Source: an uncultured bacterium (GTDB lineage: Bacteria > Planctomycetota > UBA1135 > GCA-002686595). From it: DNA of 64,000 bases. The stretch lies in contig CALCXM010000154.1 in the NCBI GenBank assembly GCA_937905825.1, positions 1 to 64,000 on the forward strand, read 5' to 3'. Positions 53,142-60,308 of this stretch are shown here, one piece after another (position 1 is the first letter of the stretch; every line of letters begins with the position of its first letter). A program made the position numbers and the translations under genes. The notes under the pieces were generated by a model. That model worked only from the letters and a program-made list of their open reading frames with translations. It was not told where the DNA came from and searched no databases.

Positions 53142-54140
53142 TTACTTGCCTTCTCCAGCGGGCGGGTTGGGAGTCTCGGTGAGGTTTGCGGCGGGGCTCG
53201 ATTTGCCCTGCGAACTCTTAGCTCCGCCGTTTCCGGTGGAGACAGGGTTTCTGGAGTTCCTACTGTTAGAAAGCTCCTGGTCTGCAACCTCTGTGTTATC
53301 GATTCGTGTGCTAGCGGCGACGCGCGAGGACTCCCGCGGGTCCCGGGCGGGACGGCAATCGTGGGAGCGGCCCTCGAACACGCGCTTCATCGAGCGGTGG
53401 ATCTTGCGGCGAGCTCGGAAGACAACCATCTTCAGGTTCTCGAGCTTGATGCCCAAGTTGGCCGACGCTTCGCGGTAGCTGCAGTTGTCGACTTCGACGA
53501 GTTTGAGTGCCAGCTGCTCGCGGGAGGAGAGCATCCCGTAGAACTGTAGGTAGAGCTGCAAGTAGGTCAGGTAGACCTGCATGCACTCGTCGCGGCTCTC
53601 GCTTTCGATCGCCCCGTTGAGCGGGCTCGCCGCGTTCGGAGACGGCTGATCGGGAACGTCGTCGAAGCAGACTTCCTTGCGGCCGCCACGGGAGAGGGTG
53701 CGCAGGTGCTTGAGCACCGTGTTGCGAACGATCATCGCCGACCAGACGCGGAAGGCGTCTTCCCGTGCCGAGTTGAATCGGTGGGGGTAGCGATAGACGT
53801 TGAAGAAGACTTCCTGGAGCACGTCGCGAGCGTCGGCGCGGCTGGAGTAGCGGCGCAAGCGGGCGGCGACCTGGGTCAGGAGGTGGGAGCCATTCAGCTC
53901 GTAGAGCAGGCCGAAGCAGCCACGATCTCGATCCACCTTGAACACGTCCATCAGGCGGGTCGAAACCGCATCACGAATGGACTCAACACTCCGCTCCTGG
54001 TCGTCCAGGAGGCTCTCCATCACGGTCAGAACCTCAGGCCCTAGCTCCTTCTTCATCTCCCGCAAGCGGGTGCGAAGCCGCTCAGTTCCGCCTTCCTTAG
54101 GAAGGGCGAGCCCGGGGCTAAAGGGATCCGTCGCTTGCAT
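53142..54140 (-). CDS. ECF-type RNA polymerase sigma factor
   Basis: A 332-residue protein with sigma region 2 (SRADARDVLQEVFFNVYRYPHRF) and region 4 (CSYREASANLGIKLENLKMVVFRARRKIHRSM). The N-terminal extension of about 90 residues and the Ser/Asn/Pro-rich C-terminal tail of about 70 residues are longer than in simple ECF factors. It is followed directly by the zinc-finger anti-sigma gene, which is the usual arrangement. It probably controls the secreted protein gene at 51308 and others elsewhere. Confidence 0.85.
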   Translation of the reverse strand: MQATDPFSPGLALPKEGGTERLRTRLREMKKELGPEVLTVMESLLDDQERSVESIRDAVSTRLMDVFKVDRDRGCFGLLYELNGSHLLTQVAARLRRYSSRADARDVLQEVFFNVYRYPHRFNSAREDAFRVWSAMIVRNTVLKHLRTLSRGGRKEVCFDDVPDQPSPNAASPLNGAIESESRDECMQVYLTYLQLYLQFYGMLSSREQLALKLVEVDNCSYREASANLGIKLENLKMVVFRARRKIHRSMKRVFEGRSHDCRPARDPRESSRVAASTRIDNTEVADQELSNSRNSRNPVSTGNGGAKSSQGKSSPAANLTETPNPPAGEGK

Positions 54141-54513
54141 GGACCAGTGGGATGGGGGCGGAGGAGGGGAATTCCGATCAAAACGGCCCGATTTTTGAAG
54201 TTACGGTGCCCGTTTCGGCCAAAGATGACCATTGAGGTGGAGATTCAACCTGCGAGGGATTTGGGTGAGACAAGCCTCACGCAGGGGGAGCGACGGGCAA
54301 GCCCGTCAGTCGGAAGGGAGACCCGTCCAACTAGAACAGTCTATCCGGCCGTAACATCGTCGGTTACGAAATGAGTGTAAGGGAATCCTGAACACAGCCC
54401 GGTCCGGGGGGACAAAACAGGCGCAAAGCCTTACAGTAAACTTCCTTAAGCCGAATCAGAGTTGAATCCCAAATTGAGGGAACAGTGTTCCCCACCCCAC
54501 CATCTAGCCCCCG
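54141..54513. other. Intergenic region between the sigma gene and queG
   Basis: 373 bases between divergent genes. It contains several small hairpins (GACGGG and CCCGTC near 54291-54306, CGTAAC and GTTACG near 54351-54369) and a perfect palindrome just upstream of queG. No gene is visible. A cobalamin riboswitch was considered and rejected. Confidence 0.4.
54478..54492. promoter_or_regulatory. Perfect palindrome upstream of queG
   Basis: GGGAACA-G-TGTTCCC is a perfect 7-bp inverted repeat with one central base. It ends 21 bases before the queG start codon. It could be an operator; the bound regulator is unknown. Confidence 0.4.
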
Positions 54514-55641
54514 ATGAGGCATCCCACAACCGCCTTCGAGATTGCCTGGGACCTGGGATTCGATTTGGCCGGAGTCGCCCCCCTGGCCCCGCCAGCCCGG
54601 GCCTCTGAGTTCCAGGCTTGGCTCGACGCCGGTCGCCACGGGTCCATGGACTACCTGGAGCGCCAGCGAGAGCGGATTGTCTCCCCCGCAGCCGTTCTGC
54701 CTGGGGCCCGCAGCCTCCTGGTGGTCGGCCTGGGACACTCTAGGCCGGCGATTGAGCTGGAAGGGGGCGCCCGGGTCGCGCGCTACGCCGCGGGCCGGGA
54801 CTACCACAACTACATAGGGAAGCGTCTGCGCAAGCTCGGCAAGCGCTTGGCCGCGGAGGGCTATGGGAGCCCCCAGCGCGGAATCGTGGACGCCGGGCCC
54901 CTGCTGGAGAGGTCCCACGCTGCCGAGGCCGGCATAGGAGCTGAGTCCAAGGCCGGAAACCTGCTCGCCCCGGTCCTCGGGCCCTGGTTCTTCCTCGGGG
55001 AACTGCTGATCGGTGAAGAGCTCGAACCGGGGCCTGCGGAGCAGCTCTCCCTGCCCAATTGCGGTACCTGCACAGCCTGCATCGAGGTCTGTCCGACCCA
55101 GGCGATCGTCGCTCCGGGGGAAATCGACGCGCGGCGCTGCATCAGCTACCTGACGATCGAAAATCGGGGGGCCATCCCCCTGGAGTTCCGGGAGGGCCTA
55201 GGCCCCTGGGTTTTCGGCTGCGACCTGTGCTCCGAGGTTTGCCCTTGGGGGAGCAAGGCTCCGGATCATTCGGAGCGCTTCGGAACCCACGAAGTGCTCG
55301 AGGCGGACGGGCAAGGCGGCCCCTTGGTGCGCTGGTTGGCCGAGGGCGAAGCGTTCTCACAGACCTTCAATGGCTCGCCCTTGCAGCGGCCAAAGCGCGA
55401 AGGTTTGGCGCGCAACGCAGCCATCGTGCTCGGCAATCTACCGAGTGAGATGGGGCGGGACTCCTTGCTGCGCGCTTTGCAGTTCGATCCTTCACCAATA
55501 GTACGTGGTAGCTCTGCTTGGAGCTTGAGTCACGCGCACAGGCAAGATGCCGGCGTTCGCGATGCCTTGGAGAGCGCTTTGGGAAGAGAGTCCGACTCCG
55601 CAGCCGCGCTCGAACTTCGACAAGCACTCGACAAAGACTAG
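54514..55641 (+). CDS. queG: Epoxyqueuosine reductase QueG
   Basis: QueG is a cobalamin- and iron-sulfur-dependent enzyme that makes the final reduction of epoxyqueuosine to queuosine in tRNA. The 375-residue protein has the catalytic Asp in IVDAGPLLERSHA (Asp126). The two 4Fe-4S clusters are in CGTCTACIEVCP (Cys183, Cys186, Cys189, Cys193) and GCDLCSEVCPWG (Cys236, Cys239, Cys243). The C-terminal HEAT-like part that binds tRNA is also present. Other queuosine genes are not in this window. Confidence 0.95.
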   Translation: MRHPTTAFEIAWDLGFDLAGVAPLAPPARASEFQAWLDAGRHGSMDYLERQRERIVSPAAVLPGARSLLVVGLGHSRPAIELEGGARVARYAAGRDYHNYIGKRLRKLGKRLAAEGYGSPQRGIVDAGPLLERSHAAEAGIGAESKAGNLLAPVLGPWFFLGELLIGEELEPGPAEQLSLPNCGTCTACIEVCPTQAIVAPGEIDARRCISYLTIENRGAIPLEFREGLGPWVFGCDLCSEVCPWGSKAPDHSERFGTHEVLEADGQGGPLVRWLAEGEAFSQTFNGSPLQRPKREGLARNAAIVLGNLPSEMGRDSLLRALQFDPSPIVRGSSAWSLSHAHRQDAGVRDALESALGRESDSAAALELRQALDKD

Positions 55642-55691
55642 CCGCATGGGGTGGGGAGGCCGATCCGGCCAGGAGCCTGTGCCACAGGCTC

Positions 55692-57356
55692 TTAGCGGAA
55701 CGGAAACCTGGAGGCGTCCGGCTCGCCAAATTGCAAAGCGAGGGAGTAGAGCGAGATCGCCGGGTCCCCGGCCGCGTGCTCTGCTAGGAACTGACAATTC
55801 GAGATGCCCGGTTCGTCCACGGCGAGCAGAGCGGAGAGTAGCGGACCGCGGGCCAAGCCGGTCTCCTCGAGGAACTCCATCATCATCGAGCGCCAAGAGC
55901 GCCGGTAAATGCGTTCCGAGAAGTACGCGCTCCACTTCGTGCTGGGCATGAAGAGCAACCAGCTCAAAGAGAAGCCAAAGGCCCGGCCTTGGAAGACGAG
56001 AACCAGCCAGACAACGATGCCGCCGAATCGCCAGAGGGGTTCGCCATCGGTAAGTTGAACGACGAGCGCGCAAGGCAGCCCAACGACCAGAGCCAGCATG
56101 ACCGCCAAGGTTCCGAAGGTGCACGCCAACCACAGCATGCCCAAAGGGCTCCAGTCCGTACGCGACTCGAGACGTTGAGCAAAGTTCACTACCCGCGTCT
56201 CAACCAAGCCCTGTTCGATGCGGCGCATGGGGCCACCGAGCTGTGCTTCGTTCTCCTCCGCGTACCACCAGAGCGGATCCAGAAAGAACTCGAACTCGTT
56301 CTCCTGGCCGGGAGTAAAGGCTTCCAGCAGGGAAGCGGGATCCTCGCGAATGTCGGACAAGAGTTCCTTCAAGGCAGCGGGCCCCTTCTGCACGTCGCCG
56401 GCACTGAGCAGCACCATCGTTTGGTCGATTTGCTCGCGCAAGGGATTGCCGTTGAGCAGCCAGTGACGGGATGCGCGGTAGCGGTCCACCCAGTCGAACT
56501 CGACCACGGCGTTCTGCGCGTTGGGAGGAAGGCTGTGATAGTGCTCGTCGATCAACTCCATCGCCTCATCCACCCAAGCGGGATCTCCACGCAAACCAAG
56601 CCGCGGAACGAGTCGAATCAGCAGGCCCAGGTACCCCTCGAGAGCCGGCTCGCCAAAAGCGGCGCGCTTCTCGCGCAGCAAAGGTTCGAACTCGGAGAAC
56701 TCCATGGAGCTGGCCAAGTCCAGCCATAGCCGTTCGGTCAAGTAGAAGAAGCCCTCGGGGCGCACTCCGAGATCTCCGTGGCCTTCCGTGCAGAGTTCCT
56801 GCATTCGCTCCAAAAGCGGCAAGCGGGCCTCTTCAGGAAGCGTCTCCTGGCAGGCCTCGTACAACAACGCACTGACCGAGTGTGCGCTGTTCGTCGCACG
56901 CACGCCCTCGATCAAGACGTCGTAGAACGCCAGCGGATTCTCCCGTTCCAGTTCGTCGCGCAAGATTGCCAACTGACACCAATTGTCCGAAGACTTGGAC
57001 TCGAAGGCGGTCAATGCCGCAACGACCTCTTCCACGGAGGACTGCTGCATACGCTCCACACAATCAAAGCGCGCCGGGACAGGCTGATCGGAGGCGGGCC
57101 TGGGTTCAGGCGGTTCGGTGCGCGTTACACCAATCCCTTCGGAGAACTGCAGGCGCGACTCGAGCATTTCGTAGGCCCCACGCAACTGCTTGAACTCCTC
57201 TGGATACTGCTCAGGTTTGAAGCGACGCAACAGACGGTTGTAGGCGCGCTTCAAATCCCGGCGATCGAAGACTTGCTCCAAGCCAAAGAACCGTTCAGGG
57301 AAGCGTGGCAACAGCCCCCAGTCGGGATCGGGGATGTTCTCAGGAGTCATCGCCAC
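55692..57356 (-). CDS. Membrane J-domain-like protein (HPD motif replaced by KPE)
   Basis: A 554-residue protein. The N-terminal 25-70 looks like a J-domain: FFGLEQVFDRRDLKRAYNRL, then RRFKPEQYPEEFKQLRGAYEML. The invariant HPD that stimulates Hsp70 ATPase is KPE (Lys47-Pro-Glu49) instead. A helical middle domain follows, and two membrane segments lie near the C-terminus (about 395-440, LGMLWLACTFGTLAVMLALV and GGIVVWLVLVFQGRAFG). It is the third gene of the HscC operon and overlaps the small membrane gene by 17 bases. It may be a membrane-bound modulator rather than a classical co-chaperone. Confidence 0.75.
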   Translation of the reverse strand: MAMTPENIPDPDWGLLPRFPERFFGLEQVFDRRDLKRAYNRLLRRFKPEQYPEEFKQLRGAYEMLESRLQFSEGIGVTRTEPPEPRPASDQPVPARFDCVERMQQSSVEEVVAALTAFESKSSDNWCQLAILRDELERENPLAFYDVLIEGVRATNSAHSVSALLYEACQETLPEEARLPLLERMQELCTEGHGDLGVRPEGFFYLTERLWLDLASSMEFSEFEPLLREKRAAFGEPALEGYLGLLIRLVPRLGLRGDPAWVDEAMELIDEHYHSLPPNAQNAVVEFDWVDRYRASRHWLLNGNPLREQIDQTMVLLSAGDVQKGPAALKELLSDIREDPASLLEAFTPGQENEFEFFLDPLWWYAEENEAQLGGPMRRIEQGLVETRVVNFAQRLESRTDWSPLGMLWLACTFGTLAVMLALVVGLPCALVVQLTDGEPLWRFGGIVVWLVLVFQGRAFGFSLSWLLFMPSTKWSAYFSERIYRRSWRSMMMEFLEETGLARGPLLSALLAVDEPGISNCQFLAEHAAGDPAISLYSLALQFGEPDASRFPFR

Positions 57357-57672
57357 TCATTGACTTGTACAGGGCTCGCAATAGGACGATAGCGAAGTAC
57401 ACCACCACGAAACGCTTGAAGCCCCCACTGACGGCGGTCTCCGTGTGCGGAACCCGATCGCGGGGAACAGGCTCCTCGCCCAGGTCGAAGATGAAGTCAT
57501 CCTCCGTTAGAGCAACGATGTCATCAGGGTCCATCTCCTGCACTTCCACCCGAACTTGATAAGTCCCCGCGCGCCAGCTGCGCCGGAGGTTCAAGAGATG
57601 CTCAGGGTGCTGCAACACTTCGGGATCAACGCACTCGAGCAAGTAGTCCCGGGCCTCGGCTTTCTCAGTCAC
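57340..57672 (-). CDS. Small membrane protein in the HscC operon
   Basis: A 110-residue protein with a soluble N-terminal part (VDPEVLQHPEHLLNLRRSWR, YQVRVEVQEMDPDDI) and a C-terminal transmembrane helix (FVVVYFAIVLLRALYKS). I chose the GTG at 57672, which overlaps the HscC stop region; an in-frame extension to 57714 is also possible. The small size and position between the chaperone and the J-like gene suggest a structural partner of the system. No family is recognised. Confidence 0.6.
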   Translation of the reverse strand: MTEKAEARDYLLECVDPEVLQHPEHLLNLRRSWRAGTYQVRVEVQEMDPDDIVALTEDDFIFDLGEEPVPRDRVPHTETAVSGGFKRFVVVYFAIVLLRALYKSMSGDDS

Positions 57673-59425
57673 GGCCGGACTCTCCTTCCGGGGTCGTGGG
57701 GAACGGGAAGCCAAGATCTCTCAACTGCTGGAGCAACTGCGCGCGCATCATGGCGAAGCCCTCTCGATCACTCGAGTAAAGCACCGACTCGTAGACGTCG
57801 ATCCCCGCTTCCAAGGCGGCGCGCATTTCCCCTTCGAGCTCCTTGACCGTTCCTTCCGCGAAGCTCAACAAGCGCTGGTTGTCCAGATCGTCGCGCGGGT
57901 AGAACTTGAGCTTCTGCATGTCCTTCAACGCAGCCTTCATGGCGCGCTTGTCGAGACCGCTTACCCCTTGGGTCAAGACCGTGTGGAACTTGGCGCCGGT
58001 GGCGGGCAGGTAGGCTTCGACTTCCACGAGCCCGTTCAAGTCGTAGGTGAACCGTACGGCGATCTCCTGTCCCGCCGGCCCGTGGGGGATGTCGGTCACG
58101 TGCAACTCGCCGAGCTTGATGTTGTCTCCAACTCGCCGGGCCTCGCCCTGGTAAATGGCCACGGTCACGGTCGTCTGATTGGGACGCAGGGTGTAGACAA
58201 CTTCTTCACAGGAAACCGGGACCGTCGTGTTGCGATGGATGATCGGCAGGTAGTAGCCGTCCACTTCCCGGCGACCGAGTTCTTTGGTGACCTCAATCCC
58301 CAACGTGAAGGGGCAGACATCCGTCATCACGAGGTCGCCGACGGCCTTGTTGTCAGCGATCAACGCGACTTGCACGGCCGCACCGTAAGCCACCACGAGA
58401 TCCGGATCGAGCTTCGCCTGGGGAGCGCGACCCAAGAGATCCGCGACAAAGCGGCGGATTATCGGCATGCGAGTCGCCCCGCCCACCATCAAGACATCGT
58501 CGATTTGGTCCCAGCCCAGGCGCGCACCGCGCAGGGCTCGTTCGACCGGCTTGCGCAGGCGCTCGATCAGGCCTTCGCAGAGCTCTTCGAAGTGCGCGGC
58601 TCCTAGCTCGAGGCTGCGCGCGCCGTGCCCGACGTTGCCCGCCTCGTCGGGCACGCGCAAAGTCACCTGGTCCTGCTCTCCGAAGAGCCGCTTGGCGCGT
58701 TCTGCTTCATCGCGCAGACGCGCCACCAAGAGCGGTTGCTGGACTTCCGCGTGTTCGAAAATCAGTCCGATCTCGCCCAAGGCCCAGGCCAAGATCTTGT
58801 CCGTGAAATCCTCCCCGCCCAAGTGGCTCTCGCCGGCGCTAGAGAGGATCTCCAAGGTGTCTTCGAAGACCTCCATCACGGTGACATCAAAGGTGCCGCC
58901 GCCGAGATCGAAGACGAGTAGGTTCGAGATGCCCGAACTGTTGTGATAGCCGTGGCTCAAGGCCGCCGCCGTGGGTTCGTTGACCACGCGCTCCACTCTG
59001 AGGCCCGCCAACTCACCCGCCAGGCGTGTGTCGCGGCGCTGGTGTTCGTTGAAGTAGGCCGGGACCGTGATGACCGCCGAGGTGGGCGCGCGACCGAGAT
59101 CTGCTTTCACGTCCTCCACCAAACTGCGCAAGACCAAACTAGAGAGCTGGGCAGCCGTGAACTCCTTCCCGGCCAGCTCGATCTTGCGACCCTGTCCCAT
59201 CCAACGCTTGAACATGGCGCAGGTCCGACCTGGATCCGTCAGGCGCAGCTCGCGGGCCGCCTCCCCCACGAGCACCTCACCACTCTTTAGGACCGCCACC
59301 ACGGAAGGCGTCAACACTCCCCCATGGGCATTGGGCACCAATCGAGGCTTCCCGTCCTCAAAAACGGCGCAGAGGGAGTTGGTGGTTCCCAGGTCAATAC
59401 CGACGGTGAGGGGCGCGAGAGTCAT
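57665..59425 (-). CDS. hscC: HscC-type Hsp70 chaperone
   Basis: A 586-residue Hsp70 of the HscC type. The nucleotide-binding domain is complete: VGIDLGTTNSLCAVF, VITVPAYFNEHQRR, VNEPTAAALSHGY, LLVFDLGGGTFDVTV and VGGATRMPIIRRFV. The C-terminal region keeps FTLGIEVTKELGRREVDGY and RNTTVPVS, which match HscC rather than DnaK, and the lid is short. Its operon partners are a small membrane protein and a degenerate J-like membrane protein. In E. coli, HscC is also associated with unusual J-proteins. There is no DnaJ/GrpE gene nearby. Confidence 0.9.
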   Translation of the reverse strand: MTLAPLTVGIDLGTTNSLCAVFEDGKPRLVPNAHGGVLTPSVVAVLKSGEVLVGEAARELRLTDPGRTCAMFKRWMGQGRKIELAGKEFTAAQLSSLVLRSLVEDVKADLGRAPTSAVITVPAYFNEHQRRDTRLAGELAGLRVERVVNEPTAAALSHGYHNSSGISNLLVFDLGGGTFDVTVMEVFEDTLEILSSAGESHLGGEDFTDKILAWALGEIGLIFEHAEVQQPLLVARLRDEAERAKRLFGEQDQVTLRVPDEAGNVGHGARSLELGAAHFEELCEGLIERLRKPVERALRGARLGWDQIDDVLMVGGATRMPIIRRFVADLLGRAPQAKLDPDLVVAYGAAVQVALIADNKAVGDLVMTDVCPFTLGIEVTKELGRREVDGYYLPIIHRNTTVPVSCEEVVYTLRPNQTTVTVAIYQGEARRVGDNIKLGELHVTDIPHGPAGQEIAVRFTYDLNGLVEVEAYLPATGAKFHTVLTQGVSGLDKRAMKAALKDMQKLKFYPRDDLDNQRLLSFAEGTVKELEGEMRAALEAGIDVYESVLYSSDREGFAMMRAQLLQQLRDLGFPFPTTPEGESGRD

Positions 59426-59858
59426 TCGGAGAGTATAGAGGGGCCCGCGAGGGTGGGCCTGTCGCGATAGGTGAACAAAGAGCCTAGATGTTGAGGGTTT
59501 GAAACGTCGGATGTTTCGACATCTAGACAGCGACGCAAACTACAGCCTCATAGAGGCTTAGGAAGCCACGGAAAGGGAAAGCCAAACCTGGACCTTGCTT
59601 TTGCAAGGTCCTAAGAGCTATTAGGCGCCCAGAACGGCCGTTTGGCAGCTTTTGGATGTTTCAGATTCTCGACAAGGCTCGGGGTCCGGCGCAGCCCTCC
59701 ACCCGGCCAGCAACACACCATAAACCCCTAAGAGCATTGAACTTAGGGAACTTCGATGCAGTCGCGAGGCGCTTGGCACCGGCCTTGCTCTTCCGGGGTG
59801 TCGGCAACGCAAGGCCGGCAACCACCGCGACCAGCACAGAAGAAGGAAACGACGCACC
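59426..59858 (+). other. Hairpin-rich region upstream of the zinc-ribbon gene (candidate structured leader or ncRNA)
   Basis: A 433-base region with no convincing gene but at least six short perfect hairpins. They are 59484-59526 (8-bp CTAGATGT/ACATCTAG enclosing a 5-bp GAAAC/GTTTC), 59545-59557 (GCCTC/GAGGC, triloop), 59590-59611 (GGACCTTGC TTTT GCAAGGTCC, 9 bp), 59610-59625 (CCTAA/TTAGG), 59726-59748 (CCCTAAG/CTTAGGG, 7 bp) and 59779-59818 (CCGGCCTTGC/GCAAGGCCGG, 10 bp). The 9-mer CCTAAGAGC occurs twice, at 59610 and 59727. This density is unlike a plain promoter region. No known RNA class (RNase P, tmRNA, SRP, 6S, riboswitch) was recognised. Confidence 0.5.
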
Positions 59859-60125
59859 ATGATCAACGACAGCAAAGACAACGGTTTCTACAGCGACCAC
59901 AAGTACTGCGACAAGTGCGACAAGTACGTCAGCTACCTCATGAGCGTCGACACCAGCTACTGCGTTGAGTGCGGCGCCGCCGTCCACCTCTTCTCCAAGT
60001 CTGATTGGGAGACCTTCAACGACGGCCTTCAAGAGCGTCGCCCCAAAGGTGGCCGCCCCCGCAACAAAGGCGCCAAGAAAGCCAAGAGCCCCAAGACCGC
60101 TGGCGACGACCGCGAAACCGCCTGA
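59859..60125 (+). CDS. Small zinc-ribbon protein
   Basis: An 88-residue protein with two cysteine knuckles, YCDKCDKYVSYL and YCVECGAAVHLF, that form a zinc ribbon. The C-terminal half is Lys/Arg/Pro-rich (GGRPRNKGAKKAKSPK), typical of nucleic-acid or ribosome contact. A GAAGGAA about 10 bases upstream serves as ribosome-binding site. It is preceded by an unusually structured leader and followed by a good terminator, so it is a single-gene unit that could be regulated at the RNA level. No precise function is known. Confidence 0.75.
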   Translation: MINDSKDNGFYSDHKYCDKCDKYVSYLMSVDTSYCVECGAAVHLFSKSDWETFNDGLQERRPKGGRPRNKGAKKAKSPKTAGDDRETA

Positions 60126-60260
60126 ACGAACACCCCCTGATGGCAACCCGCGAACGGTAGGCACGATCGCGACCGGGTTCCCCAGATCCCAGTGATACAC
60201 GAGAGTTCACCCCACGGATCCCCCCGCTTCGGCTCTTCTCTTCTTCCGCCGAAGCAACTG

Positions 60261-60299
60261 GCCCGCACCCTTCTTCCTTGGGGTGCGGGCTTCCTTTTT
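60261..60299 (+). terminator. Rho-independent terminator of the zinc-ribbon gene
   Basis: GCCCGCACCC and GGGTGCGGGC form a perfect 10-bp stem with a 10-nt loop, followed by TTCCTTTTT. It lies about 135 bases after the stop codon and just before the convergent acyl-CoA synthetase gene ends. Confidence 0.9.
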
Positions 60300-60308
60300 G
60301 AGTCCCAG

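Noticed and set aside
54241-54330. Possible cobalamin riboswitch upstream of queG
   Set aside because: A short part near 54290-54325 resembles the 3' end of the element, but the conserved B12-box core and the preceding helices were not found.
54479-54491. Possible LexA/SOS box in the palindrome upstream of queG
   Set aside because: The half-sites GAAC and GTTC are separated by three bases instead of the four of the Gram-positive SOS box, and queG is not a known SOS gene.
59656-59862. Small open frame overlapping the zinc-ribbon start in an ATGA
   Set aside because: The 68-residue translation looks random, has no ribosome-binding site that I trust, and runs through several of the perfect hairpins. 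It might still be a leader peptide, but the evidence is weak.
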